Part shown: positions 42,646-51,609 of the stretch, in pieces
How the letters are laid out: each line of letters starts with the position of its first letter
Numbering within the stretch: position 1 is the first letter of the stretch
Assembly: GCA_017467165.1 (NCBI GenBank)
Contig: JAFTST010000048.1
Span: 1 to 56,451, forward strand
DNA from: Clostridia bacterium
GTDB taxonomy: Bacteria; Bacillota; Clostridia; Oscillospirales; CAG-272
Direction: 5' to 3'
DNA: 56,451 nt
The notes under the pieces: generated by a model
Told to the model about the DNA's origin: nothing
What the model saw: only the letters and a program-made list of their open reading frames with translations
The model's database searches: none
Made by a program: the position numbers and the translations under genes

Positions 42646-43358
42646 GCGCCAAGCGATACTCGCTCGCAGATTATCTGAGAGGCTCGCTTCCCGAGCTCCG
42701 AATAAAAAACAAGCCGAAGAGCCTCGAGGACTATCTGCGCCTTTCGGGAAAAAATCCCGAGGGAAGCTACGCCAGGGCTGTGACCGACGCCATAACCCGT
42801 AGCGCCATCGAGGGCTCAAGATACGGCGACACCTCAGAGGCGCTCTCGGAAAGAGGGCTTCTCGACGACGGCTACGCCAAGTACCTTGACTCCGTGAGAA
42901 AAAGACGGCTTAGCGACAGCATCGCCACAGCCGAGGAGGAAAGAGCCGCAGAGCTGCTCTCGGCGCGCGAGGGCTACTCGAAATATCTCGATAGCTACGG
43001 GCGAGAACGGGATGCTCTGAAAAAGAGCGTGCTCGGACAGCTCACGGAGCTGGAAATCACCGACGCCGACCTTGCCTTCACCATAGGCATCAACCTCGGA
43101 CTCGACGCGGACGAGGCAGCAGAAATTGGCGACAGAGCGTACGGAGTGATAAGCGAGAGGATAACCAAGGAGTGCATCGAGCTCGCCTACCGATCGGGAA
43201 TGCCCCTTAAGGAGCTTCTCGACTACGCCTCCGACAGAGGCCTCAGGGAAAACGAGCTGAAAAGACTCTCCAAGAGCATCAAGGCGTACTCCACAGACTC
43301 GGAAATCTCCGACGAGGAGCTTGAAAAAATCCTGGAGCAAGCCTCAAAAAACCAATAG
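42642..43358 (+). CDS. Unknown helical protein between portal and scaffold
   Basis: A 238-residue, almost wholly helical, charged protein that I do not recognise. Two similar N-terminal segments (SLADYLRGSLPELR and SLEDYLRLSGKNPE) and two YAKYLDS/YSKYLDS segments indicate internal repeats. It overlaps the portal by 4 bp. Its place suggests a head-assembly or internal (ejected) protein. Confidence 0.75.
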   Translation: MSAKRYSLADYLRGSLPELRIKNKPKSLEDYLRLSGKNPEGSYARAVTDAITRSAIEGSRYGDTSEALSERGLLDDGYAKYLDSVRKRRLSDSIATAEEERAAELLSAREGYSKYLDSYGRERDALKKSVLGQLTELEITDADLAFTIGINLGLDADEAAEIGDRAYGVISERITKECIELAYRSGMPLKELLDYASDRGLRENELKRLSKSIKAYSTDSEISDEELEKILEQASKNQ

Positions 43359-43381
43359 AACCTACTAAGAAAGGATAGAAA

Positions 43382-43525
43382 ATGAGAAAGACAACCGAAC
43401 AGAAAAACCCCTACCGCAATCTTTCCTTCGATAAGATTGACGCGCCCGAGAAGACGAAGAATCAGCCGAAATCCGGCGTGAGAAAAACCGGGGGCGACCT
43501 CAGAATCAAAAGCGGAAGGAAGTGA
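43382..43525 (+). CDS. Small basic protein, 47 residues
   Basis: A short gene (MRKTTEQKNPYRNLSFDKID...RIKSGRK) with a good AAAGGAT ribosome binding site, 23 bp after the previous stop and 6 bp before the next start. Very basic (many Lys/Arg). The spacing and ribosome binding site support a real gene. Function unknown; possibly DNA- or capsid-binding. Confidence 0.6.
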   Translation: MRKTTEQKNPYRNLSFDKIDAPEKTKNQPKSGVRKTGGDLRIKSGRK

Positions 43526-43531
43526 TAAGGA

Positions 43532-44041
43532 ATGGGCGAGGAAAACTACGGCGCGACAGCGCTGGATAGCCAGGTGACAGAGGAGCTCACCTCTCCCGCG
43601 ACAGAGCCCGAGGCGGATATTCAGGACGCCCCCGAGGCAGAGGCGCCCGTGGCAGAGGCAACCCCGACCCCCGAGCAGACGCCCAACGACGAGGCGGAGC
43701 CCGACGGGGAAATAGACTACGAGCGGCTGATGGCGGAGGATGCCGAAAAGCTCAGGGCAATCTTTCCCGAGCTTAGAAATCTTAACTCCATAGCAGACCT
43801 TGGCTGCGCTATGAGATACGCGGCGCTCCGTGACCTCGGCTTATCCTGCGAGGAGGCGTATCTTGCCGCGCGAGGCAGAGTGACGAAAAGAAACAACAGA
43901 ACGCATCTTTCCGCGGCGGTGACCGCCTCGGCACAGGGCAGAGGTACAATCCCCAGAGGCGAGCTCAGGGTTGCGAGGGAGATATTCCCCGACCTCACCG
44001 ACAGCGAGCTCCAGCGGCTCTACAGCAGAGTCGTGGGCTGA
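43532..44041 (+). CDS. Scaffold-like protein
   Basis: A 169-residue protein: residues 1-60 are acidic and Pro/Ala/Glu-rich, then a helical part (YERLMAEDAEKLRAIFPELRNLNSIADLGCAMRY) and a basic stretch (RGRVTKRNNRTH). Acidic, low-complexity proteins directly before the major capsid gene are usually scaffolds. No protease motif is seen. Confidence 0.65.
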   Translation: MGEENYGATALDSQVTEELTSPATEPEADIQDAPEAEAPVAEATPTPEQTPNDEAEPDGEIDYERLMAEDAEKLRAIFPELRNLNSIADLGCAMRYAALRDLGLSCEEAYLAARGRVTKRNNRTHLSAAVTASAQGRGTIPRGELRVAREIFPDLTDSELQRLYSRVVG

Positions 44042-44120
44042 ATCTGCCCAATCACAGAAAACCCGGGACAGACTCTCTGCCCGGAGCTAAAAAATTAACT
44101 TAACTAAAAGGAGAAAACTT

Positions 44121-45179
44121 ATGATTATCTATTCTAAGGGTAGCGGCGTTGCTGACTCCGCACTCGGAAAATACTCGACCCCCATCAAGATGATTCTCGA
44201 GCACGAGAGCGACCTTATGAAGAAGAAGGGCGGCATCTGCGACTGGCTCTTCAACGTCGAGAAGTCAAATCACTTCGGCGAGGGCATCGTCAATCAGACG
44301 GGCTTCAATATCTTCAACGCAGTAGCTGAGGGTGAGGGAGCGGAAAAGGACATCGTCAGAGATGCGGGAACGAAATTCATAGAGCACGTTCAGTTCATGA
44401 AGGAGTTCAGCATCACCGCGGAAATGATGGAGGACGCCGTCGGCGGCATCGCCTCTGACGCCAAGCGCCGCATCCAGAACTTCGTCAGAGCCTACTACGG
44501 CACTATCAACAAGCTCTGCTCCCAGATGCTTATCGGCGGAACGGGCAGCTTGGTCACCTACGCGGGCGCGACCCTCGACGCCACCACCCACGACAAAAAG
44601 CCCCTGTTCTCCTCGACTCACACCTATGGTGTGGCAGGAGGCGATGCCACAGGCACTCAGTCAAACTATTTCTACGGCTCCGCCTTCAAGGCAGGCGACG
44701 AGTACTCCGCAGAGCTTATCGAAAACACCCTCTACACTATGGCTAACAAGGTCCGCTCCATGAAGGACGACCTCGGCGACCCCCTCGGCTACGTGGCGGA
44801 CACCGTTATTCTTCCTGTCAACAAGCCCGCCCTCGAGCTGCTTGTCAAGAAGATATGCGGCTCTCTTGGCACGGTTGGCACAGCCAACAACGACATCAAC
44901 ATTCACTACGGCAACTGGAACGTTATCGTTCTTCCCACCTGGGCGCCCGAAAAGGATGAGATTATGGTGATGTCCTCCGAGGCTAACAAGGCTCTGGCAG
45001 GAAATATGTTCTTCAACCGCGTGCCTCTCACAGTCACCGATTGGATTGACCATCACACCGGCAACTACAACTGGACAGGCCGCTGCCGCTTCGGCGTTGG
45101 CTTCGGCAGCTACAAGCATATCGCCAGAGTAGTTGACAGCGCCTCTGCAGTGCAGAACGCATCCGCGCTCGAGGCATAA
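44121..45179 (+). CDS. Major capsid protein, HK97-fold type
   Basis: A 352-residue protein in the coat position. Its layout fits an HK97-fold shell protein: N-arm (1-60), a spine region (FIEHVQFMKEFSITAEMMEDAVGG...NFVRAYYGTINKL), an A-domain (ILPVNKPALELLVKKI...NVIVLPTW) and a C-terminal GRCRFGVGFGSYKHIA strand. No protease gene or cleavable delta domain is seen. A GGCGCCA-n12-TGGCGCC hairpin follows at 45190-45215. A strong AAAGGAG suggests high expression. Confidence 0.85.
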   Translation: MIIYSKGSGVADSALGKYSTPIKMILEHESDLMKKKGGICDWLFNVEKSNHFGEGIVNQTGFNIFNAVAEGEGAEKDIVRDAGTKFIEHVQFMKEFSITAEMMEDAVGGIASDAKRRIQNFVRAYYGTINKLCSQMLIGGTGSLVTYAGATLDATTHDKKPLFSSTHTYGVAGGDATGTQSNYFYGSAFKAGDEYSAELIENTLYTMANKVRSMKDDLGDPLGYVADTVILPVNKPALELLVKKICGSLGTVGTANNDINIHYGNWNVIVLPTWAPEKDEIMVMSSEANKALAGNMFFNRVPLTVTDWIDHHTGNYNWTGRCRFGVGFGSYKHIARVVDSASAVQNASALEA

Positions 45180-45189
45180 CGAAAAAAGG

Positions 45190-45215
45190 GCGCCAAGGGC
45201 ATACCAATGGCGCCT
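45190..45215 (+). terminator. Hairpin after the capsid gene
   Basis: GGCGCCA pairs with TGGCGCC; no T tract follows. It could stabilise the capsid mRNA end or lower expression of the downstream genes. Confidence 0.4.
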
Positions 45216-45259
45216 GAATTTAACACGGGGCTGTATTTCAGCCTCGGGAGAGGAGTATT

Positions 45260-46090
45260 ATGACATACAACGAACTGAAGGATGCCGTCTCTCAGCTCGG
45301 CTTTGAGTCGGGAGTTGGCGACGAGGAGGCATTTATCGGCGCAGCGGGTAGAGCCCTGTCGATTCTGTTCATCGAGCGCCCCTCTATCGTGCCTATGGAG
45401 CTGTTCGTCACCCCACCCAGAGTGAGGGAGCTATACCCTGTTATTAGACACAGGGGCGGCGAGACGATAAGCTTCGGGCTCACGGGAGCGGCGATTTCCT
45501 TCACCACCGCGGGCATCGGCGAGTACACGCTTCGTCAGGGCGATAGCCTGACTACCGTCGCCTTTGGTCCCTCCGAGGTCATCCGTCTTTTCATCGACGG
45601 TGCAGTCGAGGTCACCTTCGGAGGAAAATACGATTATTCCGTGACCGGCCTGTGCTCCTTCGCATCCACCGCGGGTCCCTCCATAGAGGATATACCCGTA
45701 TATTCCAGAACCCTCCGCCACGCGCCCGACCGTGACAGAGGCGACTTTTCCTCGTTTTTCTCCCGCCCGACAGACGAGAGGGGAAATATCGTCACAGAGG
45801 CGAGGCTCGAGGGCGGAATGATAGAGCTGCCCTTCGACTACGAGGGCGAGCTGTACTACTCATACTGCCGCACACCGAGAAAAATCCTCGGAGAATCCGA
45901 CGAGGTTATCGACGTACCGAAAGGTCTTGAGCCCCTTCTGGCTCTGCTCACAGCCTCCTTCCTGTGGCTTGACGACAACTCGGGCATGGCGCAGTACTAT
46001 ATGGCGCTTTATCGCGACGTGCTCTCGGGCGTCGTACGCTATTCGAAGTCGACCGTATCCACAGACTACGAAACGAACGGGTGGGCGTGA
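45260..46090 (+). CDS. Head-tail adaptor / tail-tube-A-like connector protein
   Basis: A 276-residue protein. The ends resemble podovirus adaptor proteins: helical N-terminus (TYNELKDAVSQLGFESGVGDEEAFIGAAGRALSIL) and C-terminal helices (VPKGLEPLLALLTASFLWLDDNSGMAQYYMALYRDVL) after a beta-rich centre (about 60-200). Its place between capsid and the nozzle-like gene supports a connector that docks on the portal. Family-level assignment is inferred. Confidence 0.6.
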   Translation: MTYNELKDAVSQLGFESGVGDEEAFIGAAGRALSILFIERPSIVPMELFVTPPRVRELYPVIRHRGGETISFGLTGAAISFTTAGIGEYTLRQGDSLTTVAFGPSEVIRLFIDGAVEVTFGGKYDYSVTGLCSFASTAGPSIEDIPVYSRTLRHAPDRDRGDFSSFFSRPTDERGNIVTEARLEGGMIELPFDYEGELYYSYCRTPRKILGESDEVIDVPKGLEPLLALLTASFLWLDDNSGMAQYYMALYRDVLSGVVRYSKSTVSTDYETNGWA

Positions 46091-48765
46091 TGAGCAGAAT
46101 GAGAAATATTATCAAGTCCACGGCGGAATACACCGAGAGCTTCGGTAGCTTTCGCGGAGTGGCGAGGGAGGGAGATAACTCCAACCCTCACAGGCTGGCG
46201 GTTGTGGAAAACCTTTATCGCGACTACGAGGGCGAGGGCGGCGACTGTCTTGTCAGCATACCAGGCTTTCGCAGACTGACGAGGCTTGACGAGCCGATAA
46301 GAGCCATTTTCCGACACAAGCGTTACGGCAACACGGACGGCTACGTCATTCACTCGGGATACAAGCTTTTCTATATGCTTCTCGGCGAGGACGGCATTGA
46401 GGTTGAGCTATGGGAGCTGTGCGAGGTGTACGGAGAGAGGAGCGTTGCCTTCAATCAGAGCGGCTATCTTTTCATAGTATGTGCAGGGTTTCTGTACAGA
46501 GTTGAGAGCGATGGCACAATTCTGCGAGTTGAGAACTATTATTCCGAGGGCGATGCCGTAGAAGCCTATATCCCTACCCTGTTCAAAAACGGCGAGCCCT
46601 ACGAGCCCAGAAATCTCTTGAACAACAAATTCTACGCAGAGTGGGATATCACAGATTATAACCAGCATTCCTACTATACACCCAGCCTCAGATTTTCCGT
46701 CATCGACGAAAAGCTGCGCCTGTGCGCTGTCACGGGAATAGAGGACGACAGCTTCGAAGGAGAGCTTCATATCCCCGGACGTGTCAAATTGAGCGGCGTT
46801 GAATATCGCGTCGTAGAGATAAGCGACAGCGCCTTCGCTGATACGGTCGACCTTATGGCTCTATATATCGGCGAGGGTGTCGAACGTATAGGAAAGCTCG
46901 CCTTTTCAAACTGTCGGGACATAGAGATCGTCTTCACACCCGACACGCTGAGAATTATAGATAACGGAGCCTTCCTTAACTGCTCGTCGCTGAACTGTAT
47001 CTATCTGCGCACGGGCCTTGAAAAAATAGGTCACGCAGCCTTCACCTCCTGCTATGCTATGGAATATATATACTATTCGGGCGATGAGGAGACCTTTAAC
47101 GCCTCTGTCGTGGCGGATGATTCCATTAATCCGATGGAACGGGTATTCGGAATCTGCAACAGAAGCGAGAGAATATCCTTTTCGGTAGACTGTAACGCAG
47201 AGACGATTGACGCCGTGTGGGTGGACGGTGAGGAGGTCTGCTATTCGCTGGAATACAAGGACAACGGCGAGATCCTCGTTTTCCTGTCAAATGACGGAGA
47301 TTGGAGCTTCAACGGCAAGAATATCCGGATTTTCGGAGAAATGTACGACAAGGAGGATGGCTTTTCAAAAACCCATATCTTAACCTGTACGATTGCAGAG
47401 CCCTTTGACGGACGAGTGTTCCTCTCTGGCTCTCCCTACGCTCCCAACACGGTATTCTATTCCGCCCGTGCTGACGCAGACGGACAGGGGGCTATGTATT
47501 TCGGTGAGTTCAATTATTTCAACGACGGCTCAGGACCCTACCCCGTGTGCTCCATGATGGCTGTACGCGACAGTCTTGCCGTGTTCAAATCCGATGACGA
47601 CGGCTCTGGTACGATATTCTATCACAAGGGCGAGCTGACAGGCGACCCGCTTCTTCCGAAAATATACCCCGTGTCAAGTATTCACTCGGGAATATGCGGG
47701 CTTGGAGCGTCGCTGAACTTTCTCGACGACCCCCTCTTCATTTCTACTATTGGAGTTGCCGCGCTCGAGCGTCCCCAGCTTTCCTACGAGCGCAGCGTCG
47801 GCACCAGGTCAACCAATATCAACTCACAGCTTCTGCGTTGCGACCTCTCGGGAGCGAAAATGCTGCCCTGGATGGGATACGTCGCGGTCTGTGTCGAGGA
47901 CAAGATATTTCTCGGCGACCCGAGGGCGACCTTCATTGGCGAGGGTGGTAACAGGGAGTACGAGTGGTTCGTTATCAATGGCGTGGGCGCAGCGCCGGAC
48001 GAAGAATATAAGGTCTATTTCCACTCTGTACCCACCGAAAGCTGCGCGGTGAGGGTTGGTCACGAGGACGAGGAGTACACGGGTGAATATTATACCACCA
48101 GAGACTCGTTCGGAGATCTGCTACACTATTGCAGGATAGATAATAGCAGATACCGTCTGTACCGTACCGGCGAGCGAAAGCCCACGCACATCTCTCCCCC
48201 AAGCGCCTATATGTCCGACGGTAACCGCCTGATGTTCGGCACTGAGGACGGAATACTCTGTATCTTCAACAATGACAGACGCGGTATAGCTCCGTGGTGG
48301 ATAATCGAGAGCGAGGACTTCTCGGAGGAGGAGTACAGGCGTGAGATGAAGGACAGGCTTCATCCATTCTTCTATAGCTTTGACGGCATATCGCCCAAAT
48401 ACGTTCTCAGAACGGTTAAAACCAACTGCGGCGTTCCTCACCTGACCAAAAGCACAGTCAAGGGCTCGCTCGCGGTGAAATATCGGGTAGCAGGCTCAAC
48501 GGATATGATATGCGAGGTCTTCACCGACAAGGGCGGATACAAGGAGTGCTCGAGGTTTTTCAACGCGCCGTTCAGCTTTGACGACGTCGATTTCGGAAGG
48601 CTGACTCTGTCTGTGCACGAGGAAAACACCTCAGCCCTCGGTGAGAAGGAAAAGGAATGGATTGAGAAGAGCGTGACCTTCTATTCGAGCGACTACGAGC
48701 GCCCGATAGGAATATACTCTCTGGCGTTCCGCTACAAGATACACGGACGAATAAAACGATATTAA
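46090..48765 (+). CDS. Tail-nozzle-like (P22 gp10-type) protein with inserted leucine-rich repeats
   Basis: An 891-residue protein starting at ATG 46090 (TGATG overlap). Residues 1-150 have the look of DNA-stabilising nozzle proteins (AVVENLYRDYEGEGGDCLVSIPGFRRL...FRHKRYGNTDGYVIHSGYKLF). About residues 220-360 are a BspA/LRR_5-type domain: repeated I-x-x-x-AF-x-N/D-C units (SDSAFADT, GKLAFSNCRD, DNGAFLNCSS, GHAAFTSCYA). The rest (450-890) is beta-rich and propeller-like. LRR_5 repeats usually sit on surface proteins that bind host cells, so the protein may combine a tail tube and a binding function. Confidence 0.65.
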   Translation: MSRMRNIIKSTAEYTESFGSFRGVAREGDNSNPHRLAVVENLYRDYEGEGGDCLVSIPGFRRLTRLDEPIRAIFRHKRYGNTDGYVIHSGYKLFYMLLGEDGIEVELWELCEVYGERSVAFNQSGYLFIVCAGFLYRVESDGTILRVENYYSEGDAVEAYIPTLFKNGEPYEPRNLLNNKFYAEWDITDYNQHSYYTPSLRFSVIDEKLRLCAVTGIEDDSFEGELHIPGRVKLSGVEYRVVEISDSAFADTVDLMALYIGEGVERIGKLAFSNCRDIEIVFTPDTLRIIDNGAFLNCSSLNCIYLRTGLEKIGHAAFTSCYAMEYIYYSGDEETFNASVVADDSINPMERVFGICNRSERISFSVDCNAETIDAVWVDGEEVCYSLEYKDNGEILVFLSNDGDWSFNGKNIRIFGEMYDKEDGFSKTHILTCTIAEPFDGRVFLSGSPYAPNTVFYSARADADGQGAMYFGEFNYFNDGSGPYPVCSMMAVRDSLAVFKSDDDGSGTIFYHKGELTGDPLLPKIYPVSSIHSGICGLGASLNFLDDPLFISTIGVAALERPQLSYERSVGTRSTNINSQLLRCDLSGAKMLPWMGYVAVCVEDKIFLGDPRATFIGEGGNREYEWFVINGVGAAPDEEYKVYFHSVPTESCAVRVGHEDEEYTGEYYTTRDSFGDLLHYCRIDNSRYRLYRTGERKPTHISPPSAYMSDGNRLMFGTEDGILCIFNNDRRGIAPWWIIESEDFSEEEYRREMKDRLHPFFYSFDGISPKYVLRTVKTNCGVPHLTKSTVKGSLAVKYRVAGSTDMICEVFTDKGGYKECSRFFNAPFSFDDVDFGRLTLSVHEENTSALGEKEKEWIEKSVTFYSSDYERPIGIYSLAFRYKIHGRIKRY

Positions 48766-48779
48766 AGGAAAGGAAAAAC

Positions 48780-49178
48780 ATGAAAGCAACTACAATTACA
48801 GACACAGATGCCTCCGCCGCGCGCATCAGCTCTCTGCCCAACAGGCCGACAGCGCCCAAGGAATACGGCGGAGGGGGACTCAGCTCGCGTCAGCTGAAGG
48901 AGTACTTTGACAGCTATCCCGAGCTTCTCAGAGAAAGGTTCAATCTCCTTCTCGACGACCTTGCCGCAGAGGGAGAGGACTCGGTGACAAGAGTGATAAA
49001 AAGCGGCTTCAGAGAGGGCGGAACCCTCTATGAATTCGTACAGTCCTTCCGCGACGGCAGAATCCTAGCTATGATTCCTCTTGGCACGAGCTCGCTGCTT
49101 GTTGAGCTGAACAAGATGAGAGCCGAGCTTGACAGCTGTCTTCAGCGCCTTTCCATTCTGGAGGGAGCTAATGGTTAG
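48780..49178 (+). CDS. Unknown small protein after the nozzle gene
   Basis: A 132-residue protein with a disordered Gly-rich start and a helical rest ending in a heptad-like segment (LLVELNKMRAELDSCLQRLSILEG). I do not recognise it. Position suggests a tail accessory or trimeric fibre base. It overlaps the next gene by 8 bp. Confidence 0.7.
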   Translation: MKATTITDTDASAARISSLPNRPTAPKEYGGGGLSSRQLKEYFDSYPELLRERFNLLLDDLAAEGEDSVTRVIKSGFREGGTLYEFVQSFRDGRILAMIPLGTSSLLVELNKMRAELDSCLQRLSILEGANG

Positions 49179-49569
49179 GATAAGCTACAAGGTCTACGAT
49201 TCCATAGGAATATGGGAAAAAATCGAGGGTCGCGACAGCGTCAGCGAAATTCACCTCTCCCCCGCACTGTCGGGTACTCTGGTTATAGGGGATACCAAGG
49301 CAGAAATGAAGGGGGGCGAGTGCAGAATAGAAACCGGCGCTCTGAGGTGGGGCACCTACTCACCCAGAGTATATACCTCGGAGGGTATAATTGAGCTCGA
49401 GCCGCTGGTTATCTGCGGTGAGAGAGTGACGGGAGCGGTAACCTCCGAGCGCACCCTCAGAGCTATGCTCGAGAGGCTTGCCACCCTTGAGGAAAACATG
49501 AAAACACTTGAAGAAAGGATTGCCGAGCAGGCGCTGCTTATCAAGGGCAACGAGCTGTTCGGGGAATAG
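49171..49569 (+). CDS. Unknown beta-rich protein with C-terminal coiled coil
   Basis: A 132-residue protein starting at ATG 49171 after GGAGGGAG. Residues 1-85 are beta-rich, resembling small phage tail or fibre domains; residues 90-130 are a coiled coil (TLRAMLERLATLEENMKTLEERIAEQA). Trimeric tail proteins often have this shape. No family recognised. Confidence 0.68.
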   Translation: MVRISYKVYDSIGIWEKIEGRDSVSEIHLSPALSGTLVIGDTKAEMKGGECRIETGALRWGTYSPRVYTSEGIIELEPLVICGERVTGAVTSERTLRAMLERLATLEENMKTLEERIAEQALLIKGNELFGE

Positions 49570-49571
49570 GA

Positions 49572-50393
49572 ATGAAAAGAATAATTTACATTTTGACAGC
49601 AGCCGTCCTGGTGGTCGCCCTGCTCACCACAGCAGGCATTCTGATTAGCAGAGATGGCGAAAACAAGACACAGGTAGCCTCGATAAGCCAGGTGGAGCCG
49701 CCCTCCGCCGAGGAGTATACCCTTCCCCGCTATGCTTCAGCCGGCGCTTATCCGCTATACTCCGACCAGACGGGCGAGCCCAAGGCAGACACAAGCCTTC
49801 CGACAGACGAGCGGCAGGACGGAGCGCCTGAGGTACCCACCGAAGGTGCAGGCGAGCCCACGGGTAGCGACACAGACGTAGCCCCCGCCGACCCGACTGA
49901 TGAAAAGCCTGAGCCCGAGGAAAACCCCTTCGCCGCCTTCTTCGGCGTTGTGAGCGAATATGCTACCGAGATACTTTCTGCTCTCACTCTTATAGGCTCT
50001 CTAATTCTCGCCTACGCCTACAAAAAGGGGCTTATCCCGCTTATCTCGGGCGGCATCAAGGCTCTTGGCGGAGCTGTGACGAAAATCAAGGACTCTGCAG
50101 AAAGAGCCGAGGGCGCGGGCAAGGAGCTTGGCGAATCGCTCTGTCAGAGACTTAGCGCGGCAGAGGCCTGCCTTGATAAAATATCCGAGGCTCTCGAGAG
50201 CACCGCAGCCTCTCTTGACAAATTCAAGCTCGACGAGGGCGAAAGACTTAAGACCACTCTCGTGCTGACAGCGCAGATAGATATGCTCTACGAGCTTTTC
50301 ATGTCCTCTGCTCTGCCGCAATACAAGAAGGACGAAGTCGGAGAGAGGATTGCCGAGATGAGAAGGGCGGTGGCGGAGCTTGACACCGAATAA
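49572..50393 (+). CDS. Membrane-anchored protein with Pro/Glu-rich stalk and coiled coil
   Basis: A 273-residue protein: membrane segment at 4-26 (IIYILTAAVLVVALLTTAGILI), a Pro/Glu/Asp/Thr-rich external stalk (40-120), a second membrane segment at about 135-160 (ILSALTLIGSLILAYAYKKG), then a helical cytoplasmic or peripheral part with coiled-coil character (KIKDSAERAEGAGKEL...LDKISEALESTAASLDKFK). Function unknown. It may relate to release (spanin- or holin-like) or to attachment. Confidence 0.75.
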   Translation: MKRIIYILTAAVLVVALLTTAGILISRDGENKTQVASISQVEPPSAEEYTLPRYASAGAYPLYSDQTGEPKADTSLPTDERQDGAPEVPTEGAGEPTGSDTDVAPADPTDEKPEPEENPFAAFFGVVSEYATEILSALTLIGSLILAYAYKKGLIPLISGGIKALGGAVTKIKDSAERAEGAGKELGESLCQRLSAAEACLDKISEALESTAASLDKFKLDEGERLKTTLVLTAQIDMLYELFMSSALPQYKKDEVGERIAEMRRAVAELDTE

Positions 50394-50745
50394 GAGAGCT
50401 CTTTCGCTGGCACTCCGCGCGCTTGGCGTTGTGCTTTCCATACTCCCGCCCCTTATCTGCACCCTCTGTTATTTTCCCGTATGGCAGGCCAAGGGCGGCG
50501 AATGGGTGGCGAGCGGAGTTACGGCACTCCTGCTTATTCTCTCCGCCCTGCCCCTCTACAAGCTGATAAAGAGATTCCTCAGCTCTCCCTCGGCTTACAC
50601 CGTGTGGCTGATTCTCTTTCTGATTTTTCTTAGCCTGTCGAGGATAGCGGACGAGCTGACGGTTATTTCCTTCGTCGGATTTCTATCAAACCTCATCGGC
50701 GCTCTGTGCTTTCGCCTCGGCAGATACAGCGGGGGTGGAAAATGA
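50380..50745 (+). CDS. Small multi-span membrane protein (holin-like)
   Basis: A 121-residue protein with three to four predicted membrane spans (ALGVVLSILPPLICTLCYF, WVASGVTALLLILSALPLY, VWLILFLIFLSLSRIA, VISFVGFLSNLIGALCF). The size and spans fit a holin or similar pore. The start is TTG 50380, weak; it overlaps the upstream gene by 14 bp and the next start by 4 bp. Confidence 0.7.
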   Translation: MTPNKRALSLALRALGVVLSILPPLICTLCYFPVWQAKGGEWVASGVTALLLILSALPLYKLIKRFLSSPSAYTVWLILFLIFLSLSRIADELTVISFVGFLSNLIGALCFRLGRYSGGGK

Positions 50746-51584
50746 GCGATGAAAAGGGGCTTGACGGTCTGGTTTTAGACTCGACGCGCCTGATTAAGCG
50801 CGGATACTCGGTTATAATCAAAAACGCGGGCAAGGCGATAGCGGTTATCACCGCGGCGATAGCGGTGCTCGTCAGCTTCACAGAGATCAGCTTTCTCGAT
50901 ACGGGAACGAAGGAGCTGACGGCGAGCGCCCTATTTCTGCTTGTCGCATCCTATATAATCTTCTTTTCGCTCGTCAGCGCCGGCAGGCAGCTCGGACGAG
51001 AGAGCGAGGAGTACCGCGCGGCGTACGCCGCCTTCAGAGAGGTTGCCGAAAGGGTGACAGGAGCAGACCTCGGTGCGCTCAGGACATTCCTAAGTCGCTT
51101 TCAGAAGGAGGAGCTGAGGACTCGAAGGGGCGGTCTGCTTCTTGAGCTTGACTTAACCGAGGAAGAATATTTCGCCCTCACGGAAAAGAAAAAGCCCACG
51201 CGAGCCGAAAAGAAAATCCTGAGGAGGATAAGCTCTGAGCGCCCCGTTAATATCAGCGCCCACGAGCTTCTCTCGGCCAGCGCCTCAGAGCGAGGCAGAT
51301 GCTCATACAGCAGAGGTGCGAGGCTCATTTCGCTGCTACTCAAGCTTGTTCCCACGACACTCTGCGCTCTTTTCACCGTTTCGGTGATGCTGGGCGTCAG
51401 GGAAAATATGAGCTTTTCTATGATAGCCGAGGCGCTGGTGCGACTCTCGACCCTCCCCATAGTCGCCCTCAAGGGATACACCGCGGGCTACGAGGAGGTA
51501 GTCAGCCTTGACACAGAGCTCTACGACACGAGGCGCAGGCTTCTCACAGCATTTCTTGACAGCAGAGCGGAATGTCAAGTATAG
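50742..51584 (+). CDS. Membrane protein, last gene of the phage-like cluster
   Basis: A 280-residue protein with two N-terminal membrane spans (AIAVITAAIAVLVSF; ALFLLVASYIIFFSLVSA), a charged cytoplasmic middle (about 85-195) and a second pair of hydrophobic spans (LISLLLKLVPTTLCALFTVSVMLG; a weaker one near 245). I do not recognise it. It overlaps the holin-like gene by ATGA and is followed by a strong terminator, so it closes the transcript. Confidence 0.72.
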   Translation: MSDEKGLDGLVLDSTRLIKRGYSVIIKNAGKAIAVITAAIAVLVSFTEISFLDTGTKELTASALFLLVASYIIFFSLVSAGRQLGRESEEYRAAYAAFREVAERVTGADLGALRTFLSRFQKEELRTRRGGLLLELDLTEEEYFALTEKKKPTRAEKKILRRISSERPVNISAHELLSASASERGRCSYSRGARLISLLLKLVPTTLCALFTVSVMLGVRENMSFSMIAEALVRLSTLPIVALKGYTAGYEEVVSLDTELYDTRRRLLTAFLDSRAECQV

Positions 51585-51609
51585 TCTACATTTCTGATTA
51601 ACAATCCGT

